A program made the translations under genes and the position numbers. Below are positions 33,192-41,108 of a stretch of DNA of 64,000 nucleotides, piece by piece (position 1 is the first letter of the stretch; the number at the start of each line of letters is the position of its first letter). The notes below the pieces were generated by a model. It was not told the DNA's origin. It was given only the letters and a program-made list of their open reading frames with translations, and searched no databases. The stretch is taken from the NCBI GenBank assembly GCA_963850915.1, contig CAWKND010000006.1:186001-250000 (forward strand), in the 5' to 3' direction. This DNA is from CAVTWH01 sp963850915 (GTDB lineage Bacteria > Actinomycetota > Actinomycetes > Mycobacteriales > Micromonosporaceae).

Positions 33192-36100
33192 TCAGCTCAC
33201 CGGGACACCCCGGATGACCACCGGCCCCAGGGTCGGATCCAGTTCGGTGGATTGGTTGACGCCGGCTGGCGTGAGTACGTCCATCGCCTTGGGTACCGCG
33301 TTGGGATCGAACGAGCAGATCGGCGGCCCGGGAATCGAGGCGCAGACGCCGAATGCGTACTCCTGTGGCGTCTGGCTGAACGCGCGGGCCTGGTCACTGC
33401 TGAACCCGTCCTGACCGGTGAGCACGACGGCGAAGGACCAGCCGCTGGTCGGCGTACCGAACTGGGCCTGGGGGAGCGCCACCGTGATGGTGTTGGTCAC
33501 CGTGGAGGCGACCACCGCGGTGACGGTACCCGGCGCGGAACCGTTGGCGCCCAACCAGACCGGGCCGGCGAAGCCCTGGATCTCCAGGCGCTGTGCCCAG
33601 GCGTCCTGCGGCGCGACGGTGTAGTTGCGACTGGTGAACGGTGCCGCTGTCGAGGTGCTCGCGGCCGACGGGTTGTGTACGAAGATGTCCAGCAGCTGCG
33701 CCCCGTCGACCGGCCCGAACGTCGGGGTGAGGGTACGCAGCGTGGTCCGCAGGTACACCACGTTGTCCTTGGTCAGAACCTGGAACCGGGTGATGTCAAA
33801 GGATCCGGCGGCGAAGTTGGACGAGGTCGGGTAGGCGAAGGTACCCGGACCGTTGTCGTCGTTCGCGGGATCGGTGACGTCCAGCACCGTGGTACCGCCG
33901 ACCAGGTCGCCGACGACCGACACCTGCGCGGTACCGGTGGCGGTCGCGGTACTCGCGGCAACGGTGATCACGTTGGTACCGAAGCCAACCGGCACGCTCG
34001 CCGAGTACGCCCCGGACCCGTTCGCGGTGGTGCTCACGGTGCTGCTGGTACCCGCGACGTCGGTGTCCACCACGCCGATGCTCACCGCGGCGTTGGGTGC
34101 GGTGTTCCCGGAGACCGTGATGCTGCTGCCCGGCGCCGTGGATCCGTTGGTGGGAGTGGTGATCGTGGTGATGAGCGCACCGGGCGGCGCGTTGCGTACG
34201 TAGCGGTTGGCCACGATCGCCGGCTGGTCGGTGATCCGGCCCGCGCCCAGGTCGGTGATCAGTCGCAGCTGCTGTGCCTGCGCCCAGGTCAGCGGCGCCG
34301 CGGAGCCGGCCGGTTTGCCGTTGGCGAAGCCGATCGACGCGCCTGCCGGGTCGGTGCCGTAGGGCGAGGCGGCCAGCGGCGGATCCTCCCACACCTGCTC
34401 GGCCACCAATCCGCCGCCGGTTGCCGAGCCGACCATGAACGCCAGCTGCGCGCCGGCCGCGGCGGTGGCACCGGTGGCGATGTCGGACTCGGCCCGCTCG
34501 CCGGAGAGTACCGGCCACAGATGGCCTGTCCCGGTGCCGTTGGTCGGCCACGGTTGCCCGCTGGGGGTACAGCTGGACTGGCTGGGTTGGTAGCAGTCGC
34601 CGTACCCGTCGGCGCTGCCTGTCGCGGCCGAGGTGCCGTAGCGGTAGTAGCCGGTACCGGTGGCGGTGGCGACCGAGATCTGGTTGTCCAGTACCGCAAG
34701 GGAGTTGAGGTATGCCGGGTCGGTTGGCGAGAGTTCGCCGAGGCGTACCAGCTCCTGGAAGCCACCGTCGACCACGCTCCGCTGGTCGAACGAGCCCTGT
34801 ACCCCGTTGCCGAGGCTGTAGGTGACGCCCGAGTTCGGATCGCCGTTCTTGGACAGCCGGATGAAGTACGGATCGCCGCTGTACGGCCCGGTACTCGTCA
34901 CCGTCCAGCCCTCGATGCCGCGCTGGTAGCTGTCCGCGACCGCCTGGTAGAGCAGCGAATCAGCGCCGTCGCCGTGCAGGAGGGCGATGGCCGCCGCCGC
35001 GGTCAGCCCGGCGATCTCGGCCGCGATGGTGGAGGGGGAGTAGCCGGACTGCTCCTCCCAGCGCTCCACCCCGAACGACGGCCCGTGTGCCACCACGAAA
35101 TCAGCAGCCGGCTTGAGGTGCGCGCTCCACAGCGTCGCATCGTTGCCGAGGCCGGCCAGGTAGGCCATCAGGATCGGGTACGCGGTCTCGTCCAGCTGGT
35201 CACCGCCGGTGTCCGGGGCGGCTTTCCCGTTGAGCAGCGAGTTGCGCGGGATCTCACCGGTCGGCAGTTGCTGGCGCTCCAGCAGGAACCGGGTGGCTGC
35301 CTTCGCGGTTGCCAGGTCGCCGTCGGCGAGCAGCCCGGTGAAGGTCTCGTAGAGGTCGCGGCCGAAAACTTCGCGGTAGGAGCCGAAGTAGACCGGCTTG
35401 CCGCCCGGCAGGGTACCGGCGGCGACGGCCTGGCCCCACGGGCTGGCCAGCGAGGCGACGATGGCGCCCGGGAAAGTCTTGTCCTCACTGGCTTTCAGCA
35501 CGTTCGCGCTCAGGTAGTAGGCGCGCAGCGCCTGTGCCGTGGTCACTCCGGCGATGTGCGGCTTCGGTGCGGTGAGGCCGCTGTCGTACCCGGCCCAGCC
35601 GGCCAGGTAGCTTGCCAGGGTGGCGTTGTATGACCCCCGCTGGGCCGCCTTCGCGACGGATACCGCCTGCGACTTGCTGCGCCCGAAGCCCAGGCTCAGG
35701 TCGAAGGCGCCGCCGCCGGTACGCAGCTGCTCGGTGAGCACGATGTGTCCGGCCGGGGCGTTGCCGTACAACGGATTCAGCGTGTGCTGGGCGTCCAGTG
35801 CGGTGAGCCCGTCGGAGGCGGTGCCGGCGTACCCGACGGAGGCGTGCTGCAGTTGTGGTGATGCGAGGGCGAGGTAGGTGGGTACCGCGTAGTCGCGGTT
35901 GGTGGCCTGGCTGACGGTACCGGCGTCGCCCACCACGCCCACGCCCGAGCTGTCCACGGTGCCGCTGTCCGGGCCGCCGTTGTCGGTACCGCCGCCGCCG
36001 TTGCCGTTGAGGTGCGCGTCCAGGTAGGCGTAGACGTGCAGCCGGTTGAGAAGGGTGTGCGTACCGGGTGCCGCGCGCAGCTGGCTGTGGATGAGAACAG

Positions 36101-36548
36101 CGTCCCGGGCCGGGTCGGTGAGGTAGGTACTGACCAGCTGGTACCCGTGCGCCGCACTGGTCGCCGTCACGGTGCAGGTCATCCCGGTCGGGTCGGTGGC
36201 CACCGTGTAGGTCAGGTCGCGGGTCTGCAGGTCGGTGAAGCTGGCCCCGTCGGTCACCACGTACTGCAGCGACTTGACGTTGGTGTTGTCCACGGTCGGC
36301 TCGTACACGTCGGAGAGCACCCCGCCAGCCACCGTGAACCACACCTTCGAGGTGCCGTTGCGGGCGGTACCCACACAGTCTTTCCGGGCCAGGTCGAAGT
36401 AGGAGGGTGAGCCGGGTGCGGCCGGGGCCGTCGAGCTGCTGGCGTCGGCCGGCGCGGCCGCCGTGAGCAGGGCCGCGACGACGCCGGCGGCGATCAGGAC
36501 GGCGACCGTCGCGCGGCGCCGACGCCGCGCGGGGCTGGACTTCGACAT
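33192..36548 (-). CDS. secreted GH15 glucodextranase
   Basis: 1118 aa. A signal peptide (KSSPARRRRRATVAVLIAAG, cut near ADASS) precedes the GH15 N-terminal beta-sandwich, then the alpha/alpha-barrel with the catalytic acid region DQLDETAYPILMAYL and base region HLWPVLSGERAE. About residue 790-890 is an Ig-like/glucodextranase B domain (PTNGSTAPGSSITVSGNTAP). The last 220 residues resemble the glucodextranase C-terminal domain. This order matches Arthrobacter-type glucodextranase, releasing glucose from the non-reducing ends of dextran; glucoamylase activity is an alternative. GGAGG lies 4 nt before ATG. Confidence 0.88.
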   Translation of the reverse strand: MSKSSPARRRRRATVAVLIAAGVVAALLTAAAPADASSSTAPAAPGSPSYFDLARKDCVGTARNGTSKVWFTVAGGVLSDVYEPTVDNTNVKSLQYVVTDGASFTDLQTRDLTYTVATDPTGMTCTVTATSAAHGYQLVSTYLTDPARDAVLIHSQLRAAPGTHTLLNRLHVYAYLDAHLNGNGGGGTDNGGPDSGTVDSSGVGVVGDAGTVSQATNRDYAVPTYLALASPQLQHASVGYAGTASDGLTALDAQHTLNPLYGNAPAGHIVLTEQLRTGGGAFDLSLGFGRSKSQAVSVAKAAQRGSYNATLASYLAGWAGYDSGLTAPKPHIAGVTTAQALRAYYLSANVLKASEDKTFPGAIVASLASPWGQAVAAGTLPGGKPVYFGSYREVFGRDLYETFTGLLADGDLATAKAATRFLLERQQLPTGEIPRNSLLNGKAAPDTGGDQLDETAYPILMAYLAGLGNDATLWSAHLKPAADFVVAHGPSFGVERWEEQSGYSPSTIAAEIAGLTAAAAIALLHGDGADSLLYQAVADSYQRGIEGWTVTSTGPYSGDPYFIRLSKNGDPNSGVTYSLGNGVQGSFDQRSVVDGGFQELVRLGELSPTDPAYLNSLAVLDNQISVATATGTGYYRYGTSAATGSADGYGDCYQPSQSSCTPSGQPWPTNGTGTGHLWPVLSGERAESDIATGATAAAGAQLAFMVGSATGGGLVAEQVWEDPPLAASPYGTDPAGASIGFANGKPAGSAAPLTWAQAQQLRLITDLGAGRITDQPAIVANRYVRNAPPGALITTITTPTNGSTAPGSSITVSGNTAPNAAVSIGVVDTDVAGTSSTVSTTANGSGAYSASVPVGFGTNVITVAASTATATGTAQVSVVGDLVGGTTVLDVTDPANDDNGPGTFAYPTSSNFAAGSFDITRFQVLTKDNVVYLRTTLRTLTPTFGPVDGAQLLDIFVHNPSAASTSTAAPFTSRNYTVAPQDAWAQRLEIQGFAGPVWLGANGSAPGTVTAVVASTVTNTITVALPQAQFGTPTSGWSFAVVLTGQDGFSSDQARAFSQTPQEYAFGVCASIPGPPICSFDPNAVPKAMDVLTPAGVNQSTELDPTLGPVVIRGVPVS

Positions 36549-36586
36549 CGAACCTCCAAGGCCCCGGGTACGGGCGACTGAGCAGA

Positions 36587-36615
36587 ATTGTTTCGGCCCG
36601 ATTACCCATGGTCAA
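36587..36615 (-). promoter_or_regulatory. promoter of the glucodextranase gene
   Basis: On the minus strand TTGACC (36615-36610) and AACAAT (36592-36587) are separated by 17 nt, giving a transcription start near 36580 and a leader of about 32 nt with GGAGG. Confidence 0.6.
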
Positions 36616-36679
36616 GGATGTCGATGTGACACCTCGTGCGTCGCCGGTGCGGCGAAGGTTCGAAGCGATTAGCCACTGA

Positions 36680-36720
36680 GTGTATAGACGCAGTATCTAC
36701 ACTCGGTGTACGGTGGCCGC
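36680..36720 (+). promoter_or_regulatory. PadR operator and leaderless promoter
   Basis: GTGTA (36680-36684) and TACAC (36698-36702) form the ends of a 23-bp palindrome with 16 symmetric positions, resembling PadR sites. It overlaps the -35 region; the -10 TACGGT (36709-36714) lies 6 nt before ATG 36721, so the PadR-ABC-FtsX mRNA is probably leaderless and autoregulated. Confidence 0.68.
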
Positions 36721-37245
36721 ATGAGCGTCCCGCACACCCTACTTGGCCTGCTAGAACGTGAACCGAGCCACGGCTACGACCTGAAGCGCGAGTACGACAC
36801 CTTCTTCGGCCGGGGCAAACCGCTCCCCTCCGGGCAGGTCTACTCGACGCTGGCGCGGCTGGCCCGGGACGGCAAGGTGGTGGTCGGCGAGTCGGAGGCC
36901 GGCGCCGGGCCGGACCGCAAGCGCTACGTCATCACCGAGCAGGGGGCCACCGAGTTCGAGGCGTGGCTGGCCGAGCCGGTCGAGGCCGAGCCGCACCTGC
37001 AGACCGTACTGTTCGCCAAGGTCGTCCTCGCCCTCATGCTCGGCCGCGACGCCGAGCACTACCTGGACGCCCAGCGCACCGCCCACCTGGCGCGGATGCG
37101 CGAACTCATGGAGGTCAAGCGCACCGGCGGGCTGATCGACGCGCTGCTGGCCGACCACGGCATGTTCCACCTGGAGTCCGACCTGCGCTGGATCGACGTG
37201 ACCATCGCGCGGCTGGACGCGCTCTCCGAGGCGGTGCGGTCATGA
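36721..37245 (+). CDS. PadR-family transcriptional regulator
   Basis: 174 aa from ATG 36721; a GTG 15 nt upstream would be too close to the promoter. The winged helix reads TLLGLLEREPSHGYDLKREY and GQVYSTLARLARDGKVVVGE with the wing GPDRKRYVITEQG. A C-terminal dimerisation helix pair follows (HYLDAQRTAHLARMRELMEV). First gene of a PadR-ABC-permease operon (ATGA overlap), an arrangement typical of inducible peptide or antibiotic export systems. Confidence 0.92.
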   Translation: MSVPHTLLGLLEREPSHGYDLKREYDTFFGRGKPLPSGQVYSTLARLARDGKVVVGESEAGAGPDRKRYVITEQGATEFEAWLAEPVEAEPHLQTVLFAKVVLALMLGRDAEHYLDAQRTAHLARMRELMEVKRTGGLIDALLADHGMFHLESDLRWIDVTIARLDALSEAVRS

Positions 37246-37955
37246 CGGGCCCGATCATGGAGGCCCACGATGTCGTGCTCTCCTTCGGCCAGACCCCCGC
37301 GCTGCAGGGCGCGACGCTCTCCGTGGCGGCCGGCGAGATCCTGGCGATCATGGGTCCGAGCGGCTCCGGCAAGACGACCCTGCTGCACTGCCTGGCCGGC
37401 ATCCTCACCCCGGACAGCGGCGAGATCCACTTCGCCGGCCGCCGGGTGGACACCATGGGCGAGACCGAACGCAGCCTGCTGCGCCGCGACCAGTTCGGCT
37501 TCGTCTTCCAGTTCGGGCAGCTCGTCCCCGAGTTGACCGCGCAGGAGAACGTCGCCCTGCCGCTGCTGCTCGGCGGTACCCGGCGGAGCCCGGCGCTGAA
37601 GGAGGCCGCCAGCTGGTTCCCGCGACTGGGCCTGGACGGCCTGGAGCAGCGGCGCTCCGGTGAACTCTCCGGCGGACAGGCGCAGCGGGTGGCGCTCGCC
37701 CGGGGACTGGTCGCCCGCCCCAAGGTGCTCTTCGCCGACGAGCCAACAGGTTCACTGGACTCGCTCACCGGCGAGCAGGTGATGGAGCTGATGGTCACCG
37801 CCGCGCGGGAAGAGGGGACGACGGTCATCATGGTCACCCACGAACCCCGGGTCGCCGTGTACGCCAACCGCGAGGTCATCGTGCGCGACGGCAAGGTCAG
37901 CTCGTACTCGGCTGCCCAGTCGGCCGCGGCGTCGGCCGCTGCGGGCACGTCGTGA
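37242..37955 (+). CDS. ABC transporter ATP-binding protein
   Basis: 237 aa. Walker A IMGPSGSGKTTLLHC, Q-loop VFQFGQLVPELTAQENVALP, signature LSGGQAQRVALARGL, Walker B VLFADEPTGSLD and switch His IMVTHEPRVAVYA place it in the MacB/LolD-type family that works with FtsX-like permeases. ATG overlaps the PadR stop and its own stop overlaps the permease GTG, so the three are translationally coupled. Confidence 0.94.
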   Translation: MTGPIMEAHDVVLSFGQTPALQGATLSVAAGEILAIMGPSGSGKTTLLHCLAGILTPDSGEIHFAGRRVDTMGETERSLLRRDQFGFVFQFGQLVPELTAQENVALPLLLGGTRRSPALKEAASWFPRLGLDGLEQRRSGELSGGQAQRVALARGLVARPKVLFADEPTGSLDSLTGEQVMELMVTAAREEGTTVIMVTHEPRVAVYANREVIVRDGKVSSYSAAQSAAASAAAGTS

Positions 37956-40204
37956 TCGGCTTCGGGCTGCGGCTCACCCTGCGCGGCGGGCGGGAGGCGG
38001 CGGTACGCCTGGTGGTCACCGCGGCCGCCGTCGCCCTGGGAGTGGGGCTGCTGCTCGTCACGCTGGCCGCGCTCAACGGGGTACACGCGCAGAACAGCCG
38101 GTACGCCTGGCTCAACTCGGGCAACCCGGGAGCGATCGTACCTGGCTCGCCGGTGTCACCGGATCCGTTGTGGGGCACCGAAGGTACCGACTTCTACGCC
38201 GGCAAGTCCATCACCCGCGTGGATGTGGCCGCCACCGGACCGCAATCGCCTGTCCCGCCGGGCATCCCGCGCCTGCCCGGACCGGGGGAGTACTACGCCT
38301 CCCCGGCGCTGAGCGCGCTGCTGGCTTCGGTACCCGCGAACCAGCTCGCCGACCGGTACCCCGGCCGCCAGATCGGTACCATCGGCGAGGTCGCGCTGCC
38401 GGCACCCAACTCGCTGATCGTCATCGTCGGACGCAGCGCTGATGAACTCTCCGCGCTCCCCGGCGCGGCACAGGTCACCAGCATCGCCACCAAAGACCCC
38501 GGTAGCTGCGACGGCTGCCGCTACGGCACCTCGACGCGCGGCATCGACCTCATCCTGTCCGTCGCCTCGGCGGCGCTGTTCTTCCCCATCCTCATGTTCA
38601 TCGGCACGGCCACCCGGCTCTCCGCCGCCCGCCGCGAGCAGCGCTTCGCCGCCATGCGCCTGGTCGGGGCGACACCTCGCCAGGTCTCGGTCGTCTCGGC
38701 GGTGGAGTCGACGGTGGCCGCGATCGCCGGTACCGCGGCCGGTTTCGGGCTGTTCTTCCTGCTACGGATACCACTCGGCGGGGTCGCCTTCACCGGCGAA
38801 CCGTTCGCGCCGGGTGACCTGTCCCTGCGCCTGACCGATGTGCTGCTGGTGGCCATCGGCGTACCCCTCGCGGCGGCTCTCGTCGCCCGGATCGCACTAC
38901 GCCGGGTACGCATCTCCCCGCTGGGCGTGAGTCGGCGCGTGACCCCGCGACCGCCCCGGGCGTACCGGGTGATCCCACTCCTCCTGGGCATCGCCGAACT
39001 CGCGTACTTCGTCGGCCGGCGCCCGCCGACCACCGACGGCCAGATCCGGGCGTACCTCACCGGAATCTTCCTGATGCTCTTCGGTCTGGTCCTCGCCGGG
39101 CCGTGGCTGACCATGGCCGGCTCACGGCTGGTGGCCCGGCGGGCCAACCGCCCGGCGACGTTGATCGCGGGGCGGCGCCTGGCGGACAACCCGCAGGCCG
39201 GCTTCCGCGCCGTCAGCGGCCTCGTGCTGGCCCTCTTCGTCACCAGTACCGCCCTTGGAGTGATCACCACCATCACCGCCCAGCGGGGTGCACCGGACAC
39301 CGCCGCCGCCCGCGACACCGTGCTGGTCGACACCAGCCGATTCGAGGGCGGCCACCAGGTTTCCACGACCATGATCCCGGATCCGTTGCTGGCGAAGGTG
39401 ACCGCGATCCGCGGTGTCCAAGGCACCATGGTGATCCACACGAACCCGTTGGGTACCACGGTCCCTGCCGGGCAGTGGCAGATGGAGGCGGGACTGGTCT
39501 CCTGCGCACAGTTCGCCACCATCTCCGGGTACGGCTACTGCGCGCCCGGTGCCGAGGTGGCCTCGATCCCCACCTACCTGTCCGGGTTCAACAACGAGTC
39601 GGACTCCTGGAACACCACGGTATGGCCCACCGCCGCCATGTCCGCCGCCCAGCTGGAGTCCCTGCCCGCACTGGGCGTCGTCGTCAGTACCGACGGCTCC
39701 GTATCGGCGAACGAGCAGGCCAAGACGGTCCTCGGCACCGCACTGCCCGGCGTGGCGGCGGCGGCCACCGTCACCGAGATCAGGTCGGACTTCGGCAGCG
39801 TGAAACAGCTGGCCGGATTCCAGCAACTGGCCAACGTGGTGATCCTGGTCAGCCTGTGCATCGCCGGGTGCAGCCTGGCGGTGAGCGTGGTCGGCGGCCT
39901 CAACGACCGCAAGCGTCCGTTCAGCCTGCTGCGGCTGACCGGCGTGCAGCTGAACATGCTGCGCCGCATCGTCCTGCTGGAGACGACAGTGCCGCTCCTG
40001 GTCATCTCGGCGGTGGCCGCCGGCGCCGGATTCCTTGCCGCAGCGCTGTTCCTCAGATCCGAGATGAGCTACCCGCTCAGCCCGCCCGGCGTGAGCTACT
40101 ACGTCACCGTGGTCGCCGGACTGGCTGTCAGCCTCGCCGTGATCGCCTGCACGCTGCCGCTACTGAAACGGATCACCGGCCCGGAGACGGCCAGAAACGA
40201 GTAG
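37952..40204 (+). CDS. FtsX-family ABC transporter permease
   Basis: 750 aa, about ten transmembrane helices. The first (RLVVTAAAVALGVGLLLVTL) is followed by a large extracytoplasmic domain. Two copies of the FtsX core follow, the first with AARREQRFAAMRLVGATPRQ and the second with NDRKRPFSLLRLTGVQLNML, the cytoplasmic loops that dock the ATPase. The second extracytoplasmic domain (about 430-600) contains a Cys pair (SCAQFATISGYGYCAPG). A tandem-FtsX permease of this kind exports or extracts hydrophobic molecules rather than importing nutrients. Confidence 0.9.
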   Translation: MIGFGLRLTLRGGREAAVRLVVTAAAVALGVGLLLVTLAALNGVHAQNSRYAWLNSGNPGAIVPGSPVSPDPLWGTEGTDFYAGKSITRVDVAATGPQSPVPPGIPRLPGPGEYYASPALSALLASVPANQLADRYPGRQIGTIGEVALPAPNSLIVIVGRSADELSALPGAAQVTSIATKDPGSCDGCRYGTSTRGIDLILSVASAALFFPILMFIGTATRLSAARREQRFAAMRLVGATPRQVSVVSAVESTVAAIAGTAAGFGLFFLLRIPLGGVAFTGEPFAPGDLSLRLTDVLLVAIGVPLAAALVARIALRRVRISPLGVSRRVTPRPPRAYRVIPLLLGIAELAYFVGRRPPTTDGQIRAYLTGIFLMLFGLVLAGPWLTMAGSRLVARRANRPATLIAGRRLADNPQAGFRAVSGLVLALFVTSTALGVITTITAQRGAPDTAAARDTVLVDTSRFEGGHQVSTTMIPDPLLAKVTAIRGVQGTMVIHTNPLGTTVPAGQWQMEAGLVSCAQFATISGYGYCAPGAEVASIPTYLSGFNNESDSWNTTVWPTAAMSAAQLESLPALGVVVSTDGSVSANEQAKTVLGTALPGVAAAATVTEIRSDFGSVKQLAGFQQLANVVILVSLCIAGCSLAVSVVGGLNDRKRPFSLLRLTGVQLNMLRRIVLLETTVPLLVISAVAAGAGFLAAALFLRSEMSYPLSPPGVSYYVTVVAGLAVSLAVIACTLPLLKRITGPETARNE

Positions 40205-40226
40205 CTGTACCGGCAGAATCGGGGCT

Positions 40227-40919
40227 ATGCCGGTGGACCCGTACGACCTCGTGAAGCGCCACGGCCCGCCCCGGCCGGTCCCGTTCGTACCCGAGCTGAA
40301 GGTTCTGCAGGCCGGTACCGGCGTCGGCCTGTTCACCCTCTCCGGCGGTGGGTACCGCAGCGACGAACCGCCGCCCTTCTGGCTCTTCGCCTGGGCGGGC
40401 GGGCAGGCGCTGGCCCGGTACGTGCTCGACCATCCGGAGTTGGTTTACGGCTACCGGGTACTCGACCTCGCCACCGGCTGCGGGCTGGTGGCGATCGCCG
40501 CCACCGTGGCGGGTGCCGACGAGGTATTGGCGGTGGACACCGACGCCGACGCCCTCGCGGTGGCCAGCTTCAACGCGATCGCCAACGGGGTACCCCTCCA
40601 GTCGGTTGCGGGTGACCTGCTCGATGTGGACGACGGCTGGCATCGGGACAGCGGATTCGATCTGGTACTCGCCGGCGATGTGTTCTACAGCGCGGCGCTG
40701 GCCCGGCGGATGCTCGGCTTCCTGCGGCGGGCCGCCCGGGCAGGCGCGGTCGTACTCGTCGGCGACGCCGACCGCGGCTACCTTCCAGCGCCGGCATTCG
40801 ACCGGGTGATCGAATACCGGATCCCGGTCGCGGCCGCGGTTGAGGAGGTGGAGATCCGGACGGCAACGGTGTGGCGGCTGCGCGAGACTGCGCAGCGGCG
40901 CTCGGTGCCGGTAGCCTGA
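40227..40919 (+). CDS. class I SAM-dependent methyltransferase
   Basis: 230 aa from ATG 40227, with CAGAAT 7 nt upstream. Rossmann motif I is VLDLATGCGLVAIAATVAGA, motif II VLAVDTDADALAVASFNAIA, and motif IV LVLAGDVFYSAALARRMLGF. The N-terminal FTLSGGGYRSDEPPPFWLFA with W..G..LA is like the ETFB-lysine/nicotinamide N-methyltransferase-related group (METTL20-like), so a protein-lysine substrate is plausible. It ends 5 nt before the predicted start of the retron-like RNA; whether it belongs functionally to that element is open. Confidence 0.84.
   Translation: MPVDPYDLVKRHGPPRPVPFVPELKVLQAGTGVGLFTLSGGGYRSDEPPPFWLFAWAGGQALARYVLDHPELVYGYRVLDLATGCGLVAIAATVAGADEVLAVDTDADALAVASFNAIANGVPLQSVAGDLLDVDDGWHRDSGFDLVLAGDVFYSAALARRMLGFLRRAARAGAVVLVGDADRGYLPAPAFDRVIEYRIPVAAAVEEVEIRTATVWRLRETAQRRSVPVA
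40912..40917 (+). promoter_or_regulatory. -10 box of the retron-like transcript
   Basis: TAGCCT lies 6 nt before 40924, in the same geometry as the leaderless promoters elsewhere here. The predicted transcription start falls on the first base of the a1-like arm. Confidence 0.6.
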
Positions 40920-40923
40920 CGCG

Positions 40924-41092
40924 GTGGCAGCGTGCCCCGAGCCGACCAGTGCGCGGCCAGTCCGCGTCGTTGGTCTCTCCGGGGCAACCCCGGGGGCGCA
41001 ACTGGTACCACCGCATCGCATCGCCTGCGCGCTGGTGCGCTCCGCGCACGCTGGCGCACGCACGACCGGGCACCGTCGGGGCGCGCTGCCAC
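40924..41092 (+). ncRNA. candidate retron msr-msd RNA
   Basis: The 169-nt region is closed by complementary 17-nt ends: GTGGCAGCGTGCCCCGA (40924-40940) and TCGGGGCGCGCTGCCAC (41076-41092), 16 Watson-Crick pairs plus one G-T, like retron a1/a2. AGC follows at the end of the first arm (40940-40942), where retrons have the branching G. Inside are three stem-loops: 40944-40975 (GACCA/TGGTC enclosing CGCGG/CCGCG), 40979-40993 (CCGGGG/CCCCGG) and 41026-41058 (TGCGC/GCGCA enclosing GTGCGC/GCGCAC). The reverse transcriptase starts 17 nt downstream. Alternative: a 61-codon GTG-initiated frame (40924-41109) covers the same bases and overlaps the RT start; its Arg/Ala/Pro-rich product matches nothing I know. 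Confidence 0.62.
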
Positions 41093-41108
41093 ACCCGGCG
41101 AGTCGCTG

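Noticed and set aside
33180..35633. An 817-codon plus-strand frame
   Set aside because: It lies opposite the GH15 gene, which has a signal peptide, catalytic motifs and a promoter; the plus frame has no recognisable domain.
41026..41058. Transcription terminator upstream of the RT
   Set aside because: No T-tract, and it lies inside a larger structure closed by 17-nt arms directly before a coding start, so retron msd is the better reading; not fully excluded.
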